From Adiantum capillus-veneris (lineage: Eukaryota; Streptophyta; Polypodiopsida; Polypodiales; Pteridaceae): DNA of 64,000 nt. The DNA is taken from positions 53,136,647-53,200,646 of the forward strand of contig CM043942.1 of NCBI GenBank assembly GCA_014529385.2, given 5' to 3'. Position 1 is the stretch's first letter. Each line of letters starts with the position of its first letter. The notes below the pieces were generated by a model, which was not told where the DNA came from, searched no databases, and saw nothing but the letters and a program-made list of their open reading frames with translations. Of this stretch, positions 42,648 through 53,044 are shown piece after piece. The position numbers and the translations under genes are program-made.

Positions 42648-45600
42648 TTAAACACATATCCTCTGTTTCATTTTGTAGCTCCTCTGCATGCACCCCATAT
42701 AGAGTAGTAGCATCTTGATGCTCGTCTGGCACACCACCGCAGCGGCTTCTGATTGAGCATCTTCTCTGATCTCCTCCATTGATGTCGTTGTGATTGGCAC
42801 ATGGTAGCCTTCATACGTCCTTGCACTACGAGGGGCTACCTCTATGACGTACCACCAGTTTGATGTAGACTTTGTAGGATGAAATATTACCTGCCAGAGC
42901 CACATAACTTACATGAGTGCTTTCAAGCACATAACTTGTAAAAGGGGGATGTTAACTATTTATATACTTACTTGTTCACAATGCTCGGGTAGTACGAAAG
43001 TGTCTCTTAGGTCAGTCCATTTCTTAGTAGAATCCACCTCAAGAAAACCAGACTCTCCTCTACGCACAGTAGCGTTGCGACCCTCCATGATTATCTTGAA
43101 CCATTGCACGTCGAACAAGTCGACAAAAAATCCTCTGTAATCGATCCTCAAAATCTCTTGCAGCGTGCCGAAGTAAGTGAGTTCCGCTACCACAGGATCT
43201 GCATCAGAGGAACGTCGTCGACTAGACTGTTCAAATTTTGCCATGATTCCACAATCTTGAGTAAAACGCTTTTTGTCGATTGGTTCCACCCTAAAATGTC
43301 GACCTTTACACCATGCTGTTGTGTATGACTTATACTACAACGAACAAAGATTATGAGTGGCCGTTCAAACGTTTAGAAATAAATTCACTAGCTAGTCGTA
43401 CATTGCAAACTTACCTTGGTCGCGCAACCCCGAGAGTACTCCCACTCTTCTTCAGTCACTTCGTCACCGCATTGTTGTGCGCTTTTCAATTGGTTGTGCA
43501 ACCATCTTAAGCTCATGAAGGTTGGTAGGCTCTCCAGAACCGCTGGATAGTGCATCGGTGGTCGTCTTCCCCGTCTCCACTCGATTCGTGCCCTTTGTCG
43601 CTCTTGCTTTGCATCCTCATATTGTGAAATCCACTTTTGCATCACTGGATTGTGAAGCATGCAAAATCGGTTGATTTTAGCCTCTAGATCTTCCGTCATC
43701 TTCTTCTCAACACCAAGATTGCACATGACAATCCCAGATATGCGCTCATCATCTATGGTTCGCCATAGCGTGTCCCGGGATTTATCAAATCCGTCTAGCC
43801 ACTCTCCAATGTACACTAGGGACTCTGATACCAACCAACCTTCTGCCATGCTACCCTCCGGACGTGCCTTTTGACGCACATATCCCTTAAGCGTTTTCAT
43901 GAAACGTTCTAAGAAGAACATCCATCTGGAATGAACTGTGCCAGCTATTTCCACCTCATCAACTATGTGAACAAGAAGATGCACCTAAATGGTTAGCATG
44001 GTAGTAGGAAAATGTTTCTCAAACATGCACACAAGCTCCGCAGCATTTAGTTTGGCGAATGGTATGGAGTCTACGTTGATATCCTTTTGTGAGATCCATT
44101 GCACGAGCTTTGCAAGTTTGTAGATTGTGTTACGGATGTCGAGAGACAAACATCCCTCAATGGCAACCGGTAAAATAAACTGTAAAGTATGTGCAGCAAT
44201 GATATTAAAGTCCACATTTTATGCAATGATATTAAAGTCCACTATGAACGTACCTGACACATTTTATGCCAATCGTGTGACTTCAAACCGGTAAGCTTTC
44301 CTTCTTTAGTAAAACACGTTCGGAGCGAGTGCATTACGCCAGTGGGGGTCCGCAAAGATTGAATGGTCTCTTTTACTTTGCGTTCTTGGGCTCCTGTGAA
44401 AATCCATGGTGCTTTAGGGAGTTTTATCGATCCATCAGATGCTGTTTGCGGCCAATATTGCTCCATACGATCCACATTTCTAAGGTCAACTCTGGCTCCC
44501 AAAGTATCTTTCTTACCGGTCAGATGGTCCCATAGTAGATTACCCACATTCTTGAATATGTGCATTGGATCGAGCAAGTGATTGTTCATGAGTCAGGGCC
44601 AGTATGGTAACTCGTACCATAGAGATAGTCTCTTCATCCCTGGAGGCAATCCGTCATCGCACATCTCCTTCTGCTCTAACCATGCTTGTGCAGACATCCT
44701 TGGTGGCTCTCTTCCCAAAAAGCCATCGCGTAACACATGATTCTCTGGAAGATACGCTTGATGACCTTCGTAGATTTGCTTCTTCAGTGAGGGCGCCCTA
44801 CGTGCATTCATTCTAAGTCCACATGTGACACATGCTCTGTATCCGCTTGTTTGAAGCCTTGCATGTATACACATGATAATAGATCAACTATGGGAAAAAA
44901 CAAGATTTACAGTGTCTGAGTGAGGAGTGTCAATAGATCACCTGAGCATTTTGTTAGCCCGGGATAGTCATGCATGGTCCACATTAGAATGCCTCTGATC
45001 AAAGCATTCCGTCGTCCTGTGTGTCGGCTCATATCCACCACCTCTATGCCAATCCACAATTGTTGTAGCTCTTCCAATAGTGGACGAAGATACACATCCA
45101 TATTCCCCACTTTATATCGCCCTGGCACAATCAAGCTTAGCCATAGGTGCCCCTTCTTCGTAGTCAACCACGGGGGAATGTTGTAGTTGACGATGACAAC
45201 GGGCCATACACTGTAAGATGTTGATCTTTGACCAAATGGATTTACGCCATCCATAGCCAGGCCTAAGCGCAAATTTCGAGCTTCCCTGGAAAAATCCGAC
45301 CATGTTCCATCTATATGTTTCCAAGCTGCGCAATCTGCAGGAATTCGTAGCACACCATCCGAAGATTTATTCTCCTCATGCCATGATGCTAGGGCGGCCA
45401 TGGACTTACATTCGAAGAAATGCTTGATGCGAGGAAGCAGAGAAAAATGTCGCAAAACCTTTTGTGGAATTTTTGTCCCGTGGAGATCTACTCGATATCT
45501 TTCGGAATCACATTTCGGACACTTCTCCATGTCTATGTATTCCCCTCTGAAAAGAATGCAGTCATTAGGACAAGCGTGGATAGAATTGTAATCCATCCCA

Positions 45601-46291
45601 AGTTTCGCAAAATCTTTCTTGCTTCATCTCGGGAATCTGGCATCACATTGTCAGCTGGTAGTATGTGCTCTTTAAGCAATCTACACAACATAAAAATACG
45701 ATACAGTCGTGTAAAAATCTATCAGATCATTATACATTTAGAGTTTTATTAAAGTAAACTAATTGTAATAGATCACCTGAAAAGCGCTGTGACGCTAGTG
45801 TCACTCCATCCAAACTTTGTCTGCATGTTGAGAAGAACCAGGAGTGCTTTCAATCTAGACATACGTGCTCCATTATACAATGGCGTATCGGCTTCACTTT
45901 TCATATCATCATAGATAAGCCTTTCTGAATCCATGATCGTCTCGATCATTTCATCAATCTCGGGCTCAAACATCGCCTCGTTGGGAATGTGCTCTGCATG
46001 ATCATCCCCCGAGCTGTCAGAGGCTACATCTTGTGGCCTCACATATGCTGCTTGACCAAAGCGCCTGCGAACACGTCTATTGGGTTGCAAGATTGCTGCT
46101 TGTTGGCCAGCGTCAGAGTCCGACCAGGTATAATTGGCAACAACTCGATCTATAATAGATGGATTGAACTCGCCAAATTCGCGAACGTGCTGCAAAGAAA
46201 CACGTCTTGTCCATCGCACAGCATGCTTGCATTGATTACAAGGATATAAGACCCTCGTTGAGAGATAGGTGTTTCGGCTGGACGGTCCCAC
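42648..46291 (-). pseudogene. CACTA TnpD-type transposase (Transposase_21-like)
   Basis: On the - strand: N-terminal Transpos_assoc-like part (46291-45773: LYPCNQCKHAVRWTRR, VREFGEFNPSIIDR), an intron, then NSIHACPNDCILFRGEY, CPKCDSERYR, SDFSREARNLRLGLAMDGVN and MHDYPGLTKCSG. After that come ACVTCGLRMNARRA, LDPMHIFKNVGNLLWDHLTG and a 74-bp intron (44180-44253, CAG|GTACGT...TTTACAG). The DUF4218-like part follows (VHSRWMFFLERFMKTLKGYV) and the DUF4216-like part (LRIDYRGFFVDLFDVQWFKI). Lesions: a one-base loss near 45597, TGA at 44593-44595 and TAG at 43985-43987, each inside conserved sequence. It cuts and rejoins the element ends when intact. Confidence 0.85.
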
Positions 46292-46368
46292 ATCCTTGTC
46301 ACTACTTATAATGAGGATAAAAATCTTATAACTTGGACAACAAATTTAATATTCTATTGGCATTCTTC

Positions 46369-46369
46369 G

Positions 46370-46438
<69 letters not shown>
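46369..46438. repeat. (CT)n microsatellite inside the CACTA element
   Basis: About 70 bp, just upstream of the TnpD start. Confidence 0.95.
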
Positions 46439-46440
<2 letters not shown>

Positions 46441-46796
46441 ACCTCACATTCTCTAGTCATGTCCAATCCCCGCACACCTCGGTCTAGAGGTGCACGGAGA
46501 TCAGAACCACCGGGTTATAATCTCGTCTTTATTGGTCAATACCTATATTTGTGGGTACAAGAAATCTACAGACCCACGTCTACATGATACTGCATGTAGT
46601 GGACAAAACCCCTTTGCCTCTTCTCTAGCTGTAGCACTTCACAGCATCTTAACATCTTTTCATAGTAGATCTTTTCACTGTTCGTCTACCTCTAAACCCT
46701 AAACCGTAAGTAATTCTTGCGTGGACTCGATCTAACGTAAATAAGCGTAAATCTAAGTAAACGTAAATCTAACTAAAAATAAATCTAAATCTCATT

Positions 46797-46877
46797 TAAC
46801 GTAAGTCTACATCTAACCTAATCTTTAACGTCTTTTGGGATAGTTTCCTACGACGTTAAAACTCTCTTCTTCTTTTT

Positions 46878-46914
<37 letters not shown>
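46797..46914. repeat. CACTA internal direct repeat, copy 1, with (GT)n
   Basis: GTAAGTCTACATCTAAC, AATCTTTAACGTCTTTTGGG and TAGTTTCCTACGACGTTAAA recur with few changes 741 bp to the right. (GT)n at 46882-46914. Confidence 0.8.
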
Positions 46915-46920
<6 letters not shown>

Positions 46921-47061
46921 ACCTAAATAAATCTAAATAAACCTAAGTCTAATCTAATATAACATAAATCTAAATCTAACGTAAATTATGTTATATTAAA
47001 AACAAAGAACTAAACTAACAGGGATTATAAGAACCTTAAAATTGATTTAACACATAATTTT

Positions 47062-47421
47062 TCACATAACTCGGCAAGAGTTGGCATTCTCATCACTAAA
47101 GATGTGAGAGTTAACTTCCGGCGGTGACGTTGCCTCATCTCCATCCACATCTGACGACAGCAATTGGCCCTTTAGACCGTTCTTGCTCTTGTTACTAACT
47201 TTGAAGTTGTTGTTGAATGACTAGAGGTTGTCTAGATGGTCATTGTGTCGGGGATGTAGTGACTCTTGCCGCCATGAAGATCCACCTTCTTCCCTATCTT
47301 CTGAAGACATTTCACCAGTACTTTTGGATCGACGGAGCCCACCATGAGTGAAGGCAGCAATACCCTATATTCCATTGAGGGCTTTCTTCACCCGCTTCAT
47401 GCAGGCATCGCAGTCTATGGA
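47062..47421 (-). pseudogene. Captured HIPP fragment (heavy-metal-associated isoprenylated plant protein)
   Basis: On the - strand 47421 reads IDCDACMKRVKKALNGI, a heavy-metal-associated (HMA) start with the CxxC metal motif, then a TAG. After a frame change comes GSVDPKVLVKCLQKIGKKVD with LHGG, the second half of the HMA fold. A linker with one more stop follows (KSKNGLKGQLLSSDVDGDE), and the protein ends HIFSDENANSCRVM at 47062. The CRVM end is a CaaX-type isoprenylation signal, and FSDENxNxC is typical of plant HIPPs. About ten residues between the halves seem lost. It lies in CACTA DNA between transposase and right end, same strand as the transposase genes. It looks like gene capture, now decayed. 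Confidence 0.8.
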
Positions 47422-47640
47422 GACCTAAATCTAATCTAATATAACGTAAATCTAAATCTAACGTAAATAAACGTAAATCTAATTAAAAATAAACCTAAAT
47501 CTAATCTAATTTAACTTAAATAAACCTAAATCTAATTTAACGTAAGTCTACATCTAACGTAATCTTTAACGTCTTTTAGGATAGTTTCCTACGACGTTAT
47601 AACTCTCTTCTTCTTGTGTGTGTGCGCGTGTGTGGATGTG
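47422..47640. repeat. CACTA internal direct repeat, copy 2, with CTAAAT-rich array
   Basis: A TAAATCTAAACGTAAAT-like low-complexity array also found left of the HIPP fragment (46740-46990), then the second copy of GTAAGTCTACATCTAAC...CCTACGACGTTAT at 47542. A third partial copy (TTTCCTACGACGTTAAA) is near 47785. Confidence 0.75.
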
Positions 47641-47810
47641 TGTGCCAATAAAAAGAGATAAATGGTATAACCTTTCTATCACCCATGCCAAGTATGATAG
47701 ATTGGTTATGCCATTTCCCTCTTGAATAATAGGTCTTGAGTTCAACTCCTCGTCGGCTAGATCTTTAGGTCTTTTAATTTTAATTAGTTTCCTACGACGT
47801 TAAATTAGTT

Positions 47811-48036
47811 TCTCTCTCTTTCTCTCTCAATGTGTGTGCGTTTTTTTGTTTATGCATGTTTTCTCTCTCTTTTCCTCTCTCAATGTGTGCGTTTTTTGTT
47901 TATGCATGTTCTCTCTCTCTTTTCCTCTCTCAATGTGTGCGTTTTTTGTTTATGCATGCTCTCTCTCTCTTTTCCTCTCTCAATGTGTGTGTGCATTCTT
48001 TGTTTATGTATGTGTGTGTGCGTTTTTGTTTATGTT

Positions 48037-48090
<54 letters not shown>
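47811..48090. repeat. CACTA minisatellite, about 60-bp unit, then (CT)n
   Basis: Four to five copies of a unit containing CTCTCAATGTGTGCGTTTTT and TGTTTATGCATG, running into (CT)n at 48041-48090. Open frames here are translations of the repeat. Confidence 0.85.
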
Positions 48091-48094
<4 letters not shown>

Positions 48095-48334
48095 AACACT
48101 ATGTGTGTGAGAGAGCGAGAGAGAGAGGGAGAGAGAAAGAGGGGAAGGGAACATGAGAGTGAGGAGAGGGAAGGAGCATACCTGGCTCTCCTTCCTCTCC
48201 TCGTGTGTGTGTGTGTGTGGAGAAGAAAGAGAGAGAGAGAGAGAGAGGGAGAGCGTTACCTGCTCCTTGCTTGAGGGCGCCGAAAAACTCAGATATGAGA
48301 TCTGAGTTTTTGGGCGCTCTCTGTTATTTTTTTA

Positions 48335-48450
48335 GCCCAGTCGGCGTCGCTATGAGCGTCGCAAATTTACTTGTAAATTTGCGACGCTCATAGCGATGCC
48401 GAGAATTTTTTTTTTGAGCGTCGCTGTGTGAGCGTCGCTAATATGAATAG
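48335..48450. repeat. CACTA right subterminal repeats
   Basis: Several GCGTCGC and GCGACGC motifs in both orientations just inside the right terminal repeat. Confidence 0.75.
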
Positions 48451-48720
48451 CCTCTTGTAGTGATTGAGATTGAGAGTGAGAGTGTGATTAAGATTGAGAT
48501 TATGCACAAGATTTAGATTGAGAGTGAGAGTGAGAGTGTGATTGAGATAGCTCGGGGGTGGTCGGGAGGTTATGAACGAGCTATGCTCTTCTTGTAATGA
48601 TTACTTTGTCCATACAGACTCTTTATTCCCATTTGTTTACTCTGCGTACTATGTATATTCTTTGTTTATTATCAATGTATTTCGCTCTCCCGTATCGCAT
48701 GACAGAATAAAACTATCATA

Positions 48721-50050
48721 CCCTTATCTTACATATAAAATTTAGGTCTCACATGATTTAACTGAGTAAAACTAGTCAAAGAGTGTGTAGCATAGTGACT
48801 GGCAATGTACTAAGGACCAATTCTGTTGATAACTAGATGTACCCTCAATGTGTCTTAGTTATACTTTCAAACTATGTGCCCGATCAACCTGCACTCTTGT
48901 GGCTACTCGTCTAATTCTACCCATCCAAAGCTAGCTTAAATCAACCCTTGACCTGCTCCAAATCAGTCCTTATCTATGATCGACTTGATGCAAAATTTGA
49001 TTTGTGACCTGATAAAAAACTTTCCCTAAATTCATCCAATTTCTAGTGCACATTGATGACCAGTCGTCGTTACAAGTAATCAACCTGGGTCAAGTTCCCC
49101 CTCTCCCCATAAATATAACACCCCCCTCCCTTATTTTGAAGATAAATTACTAGGGGTCTAGCCCTAACTTATACGCTTATGTAACTTGTAAAAAAACCCC
49201 CTCCCCTGCACTTACGTGGTGCGGTAAGTTTTCCATGGTGAATCCCCCGGGGCCAGCCCTAAGAATAGGGGAGGAGAGAGAAAAACACACCCACACGCTC
49301 CAAAGCTTTCCCCTTGTTCACAAAGGGAATAAAGACACATGGCAGGCTCTTAGCCCAGTTCCCCCCAGATCTTCCCTCAGATCCTATTGGATGGCCAAAG
49401 CGGTGGACCAACGAGAATTAGGCTAGAGTAAAATTAGTCTAATCAATTTAAAATTGCTTGATAAAAGAACGAATAGAAATTAAGCTCCGTAGGAGACTAT
49501 TGGATAGTCTACCAAGGGGTCAAATGAGCATCAAGCAGCCCAATGGCTTGCTGGATTCCTATTGGCCAGAAGACTAAAAGGTTCAATGAGAGTTTAATAA
49601 ATTATTTTAATTACCTAAAGCTCTCACAAAAGGGGAAAGGGGGACACTTGTCACAAGAATATTAAATTTACCTCTTAATTGTTATTGGCTAAGCCTTGCA
49701 GGAGCCAATGGGAGGCCAGAATGAGTAAATCCCAAGAGGGGTCGACCAAGAAGAGAGAGAGGGCTGCATTTTTTACTAATACAATTACACACACACACAC
49801 ACACACACAACTCATGTGTGGAAGAAGAACTCCATCTCCTTCTCCAAGCATTGAGAAGTAGAGGCCTACACCAACAACTCTTGGCTATGAAGTGCAAATC
49901 CAACCAAGAGCCAAGCTTCAATGGCATGCTCATCTCCTCTACCATGCTAATTACTAAGCTAAGCTATGCTCTAAGAGTGATTATGTGAGGAGAATACTTC
50001 TTTCTTGTAAGATACATCTTCTTCCTCTTCATCTTTCCTCATTCCCTGCT
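48721..50050. other. No gene seen; LTR-like and low-complexity sequence
   Basis: Contains (AC)n at 49787-49809. On the - strand near 49125 a G-rich run is followed by TGTTATATTTATGGGG, which could be another polypurine tract-LTR junction. The rest probably leads into the LTR ending at 50651. Confidence 0.35.
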
Positions 50051-50651
50051 AGCTCTCACCATCTTCGAAGGTGTGTGAGGTCTTGGGACTCAGGCTAGTT
50101 CCATTATGTGTGTTTTTTAAGCATAATTTGGTGCATGAAGCTTCCATCTTCATTGCACCAATGAGTTTTGTCAAGGAACACAAAGATTGTATTGTACAAA
50201 AGTCTATCTTGATGGGAGAAGCTATAATACAAAAGCCTTTTGGAGGGGGGACCGGCTCCATGTAAATCCGATTCTCAACTGTTGTCAATTGTTCTATTTC
50301 TCTCTCTTTTCAAGTTTTGTCTATGCCAAACTAGCTAGGTGTAATTACTATGTTGATTTCTCCAACCAAGTACTCTCTCTATGCTCATTAGGAACTTGTT
50401 CTTAATGAAATGCTCACTATGTCATTATTTTCCGCTACACACAAGTTACCAGTGCATTAAATGTTACATCAATTGTTCTATTTCTCTCTCTTTTCAAGTT
50501 TTGTCTATGCCAAACTAGCTAGGTGTAATTGCTATGTTGCTTTCTCCAACCAAGCACTCTCTCTATGCTCATTAGGGACTTGTTCTTAATGAAATTCTCA
50601 CTATGTCATTATTTTCGCTACACACAAGTTACTAGTGTATTAAGTGTTACA
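50051..50651 (+). repeat. 5' LTR (right part) of a + strand element, with a tandem duplication
   Basis: Ends TTACA at 50651, one base before a perfect primer site. Its last 366 bp are two direct copies (50286-50469 and 50470-50651) differing at roughly a dozen positions. The left end is not fixed. No coding region of this element is recognisable downstream, where element F pol begins on the other strand. Confidence 0.6.
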
Positions 50652-50652
50652 T

Positions 50653-50664
50653 TGGTATCAGAGC
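50653..50664 (+). promoter_or_regulatory. Primer binding site (initiator tRNA-Met type)
   Basis: TGGTATCAGAGC directly after the LTR end. Confidence 0.85.
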
Positions 50665-51199
50665 TATTGGTTTCTCTTTTCCTGCTCAACAAGAGAGGTC
50701 CTCAAGCTTGCTACAAACGGTTGGTGTTATTAATTGCAAAAGAATAAGTAGACTAGGGATTTTTTATCCTTGAAGCACGCCTACTTTATGAAGTTAACGG
50801 GGATACCGGAGAGCTATGGTCTTAATAATGGAGTCCTATGGGGCTTGCCTATGGCTTAATCATTATTAAGCTATTAGAAGCTTGACAGGAACCAATGTTG
50901 TCTTAGCTCTGTGAAACCCTCTCTTCTATTCCTTGCAATTTATAATAATCGAGCCACGGGTATAGATGCTTGAGTGCTTATCTTTGAAGGTAAAGAGGAG
51001 TAGCAACTAGGGCTTGAAGTGCCAAAGTACTTGTTGTGACTTGTTCTAAAGGGAGTGAAAGATTGGCAGCTGCAACTTCAAGACTGTTAATAGACCCGAT
51101 AGCTATAGTGATCTGTGCTATTATGTCTCGATCACGGTCCCACCATTGGATTCATTCTTGACCTTGTTACTGACTTTCTCAAAAAGATGCTTGGTATCT

Positions 51200-51610
51200 T
51201 CCACGGGAGCAAAAATGACACACATTATGTGACTACCCATTGTAACATGCACCTAGTTGTCAAAGCATTGTATATACACATTGTATTTTCGTTGCATGGT
51301 GTGACCAATATTAGTTGATTATTCAAGGTATCTAATAATAATACAAAAAAGTTATGGGAACATTCATATCCATTGATATGTAATATGAGATCCACAAAAC
51401 CTATAGCAATACTAATAGTTCCATTGAATCCGGTAAATGTTTTTTCCAAGGGGTGTAGGATCAATTTTGGAATTTGTTGCTACATATTCCAACTAATTGT
51501 ATTCACATGAGATCAATGCATGAATAGGTAACATTCTGACTCCTAGCTTTACAGAAATATATGGATCCACATTTTTGTCATTGTCCTCAATGCTGGTAAT
51601 CTAATAACTT
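51200..51610 (-). pseudogene. Element F: post-integrase protease-like domain
   Basis: On the - strand from about 51592: SIEDNDKNVDPYISVKLG, PIHALIS, EKTFTGFNGTISIAIGFVDL and CSHNFFVLLLDTLNNQLIL. It aligns with element A SIIDDLEDTWCSPYIKAY, EIYALLD, the IIIPIIV strand and TPCILAVSW. The catalytic Asp is not visible here (ALIS). The position, about 450 bp after the integrase core, matches element A. Confidence 0.5.
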
Positions 51611-51699
51611 TTGTGCTTCCTCTTTGCTACACATTCTCTGGCTTCTTGTTGTGCCTCTTGAATCTTGAGCTCTTGCTTCTTTTTCCTATTTTTAACTAC

Positions 51700-51927
51700 A
51701 TGTGTCCTTTTGAGCATGCATGTGTCAACGGCAAGTGATGTTTTTAAAGCTTGCATCCACTAATCTAGTTTGCCATTTCCTGTCCATCCAATGTAGCAAG
51801 CTTAATGGCCCCACTCGGTGATATGGAATGAATCACAAATGGTCCCATTCCATGCTTCTTTAATTTTTTGTTTTTTGCTTAAGAGTGTAGACAAGCACAT
51901 AATTCCCTAGTGTGATGTCTTTGGACT
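51700..51927 (-). pseudogene. Element F: integrase C-terminal module
   Basis: On the - strand: LGNYVLVYTLKQK followed by shifted sequence matching GMGPYLI, AVKLSTLDGKE and ISGCRLKK of element A. Broken. Confidence 0.6.
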
Positions 51928-52407
51928 TTACGCGCTTTCATGAAACTCTTTCATGCATTTTTTTAAGGCACATATTGTGACCACTGCCTTTAATTTAATT
52001 TCATGCAAATTTTCTAAGTCAATTAGACGGTCAGACCATTCATGTCTAGTCCATTCAAGTTTATTGGCTACTCCCAAGGTTGGAACCAAAAATTCCATGG
52101 GTAATATTGCATTAAGTCCAAACACCATGTTATAAGAGGTAGTCCCTAAAATAGTTTTGTATGCAACTTTGTAATCCCAAATAGCGGAGTAAAACTTTTG
52201 ATCCCAATCCAATCTATTGTTTTTCACAATTTTAGTGAGAACTATGCACAAGACTTTGTTGCTGCTCTTGGATTGACCATTATCTTGTGGGTGATACGAG
52301 GCCAATTTTCTATGTATGACAATGAATTCATCAAGCAAGTACTCAATGACTTCATTAACAAAATATGTCCCTCGATGGCTAACAATTTCTATAGGCAGAT
52401 TGTACAT
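51928..52407 (-). pseudogene. Element F: integrase core, catalytic Asp lost
   Basis: 159 residues: LPIEIVSHRGTYFVNEVIEY, SYHPQDNGQSKSSNKVLCIV, WDYKVAYKTILGTTSYNMVF, GLNAILPMEFLVPTLGVAN and DRLIDLENLHEIKLKAVV. It is homologous to element A, but the second catalytic Asp (SDRG) is His (SHRG) and the Glu position (NGQAE) reads NGQSK, so it would be inactive. Confidence 0.85.
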
Positions 52408-52679
52408 GTGAAAACATTTTCATATAAGAATGTATTGTGGTGCATGCATCATATTTTTGTGTGGTTTTAGCTTCTACCGCACTTGGTCAAATAGTATGTG
52501 ACTACTATGATATATTTTTTATGATTTCTGTAAGCCGACGGTGCTATGGGACCCAAAATTTGAACCCTACTTGGAAAATACACGTGCTCCTACCATCAGT
52601 CTCATCAGTATTTCATACCTTTTATGGGAATTTTTGTTCTTTGTTGACACTCATCACACCGCTTCACAAATGCTCCAGC

Positions 52680-52960
52680 ATCCACGAAGAGTGTAGATCA
52701 ATAAATTTTGACAAACATTATAGCCTTAGCCCTTTTATATGTTGAAAGATGACCTCTCACTTGCTGTGAATGTGCTTTCCCCATGTAAGATTGGTATGTA
52801 CTCATTTTTTGATGCACAAAGTGTGAGTTGATTATGCATGCACATGATTTGCAATTCCTAACACACATGTGTGCATCAAATTTCATACTAGGACAAAAAC
52901 TCCCATTCTCATCAAATTTTGATACGTTTTGATTTTCCCATGATGGATAAAGTCCATCAT
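52680..52960 (-). pseudogene. Element F: two zinc-binding modules
   Basis: On the - strand, module 1 reads CPSMKFDAHMCVRNCKSC, matching WPGMTGDVAKYIKKCDFC of element A. Module 2 reads GKAHSQQVRGHLSTYKRAKA, matching the HAGIAGGHFS...TVK part, with the Cys pair in a shifted frame. So the duplication is present here too. Confidence 0.5.
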
Positions 52961-53044
52961 GACACGTGCTTCCTTCAAGTACAAAGGAATATCAAAGGCT
53001 TTGATGCACAACTGCAAGATGCCATCCAAACTCCTAACATATAG

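Larger units (their letters stand above)
40355..48462 (-). mobile_element. CACTA (En/Spm) DNA transposon with intact ends
   Basis: Terminal inverted repeats CACTACAAGAGG (40355-40366) and CCTCTTGTAGTG (48451-48462) are perfect over 12 bp. A 3-bp target duplication ATT lies on both sides (40352-40354, 48463-48465). Subterminal TAGCGACG motifs in both orientations crowd the first about 250 bp and the last about 120 bp. Both expected genes, TnpD-type and TnpA-type, lie on the - strand. Length 8108 bp. Damage in the transposase genes suggests it cannot move on its own but could be moved in trans. Confidence 0.92.
37861..48720 (+). repeat. Long LTR family copy 2, interrupted by the CACTA element
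   Basis: The sequence to 40,354 is homologous in blocks to 30,870-32,840. It carries a TATA box (TATAAATA, 39473-39480) with a leader rich in CACAC. The CACTA element splits a GATTGAGATTGAGAGTG-type repeat that continues at 48,463. The end near 48,720 (TCTCACA) is a guess. Also contains (TA)n at 39385-39412. Confidence 0.5.

Noticed and set aside
46333-46587. Open frame over the CT tract near the TnpD start
   Set aside because: Ser-Leu repeat from the microsatellite; it is on the strand opposite to the transposase.
47830-48274. Three overlapping frames up to 146 codons
   Set aside because: All three + frames are open because the 60-bp minisatellite and CT/GA tracts lack stops. No family features.
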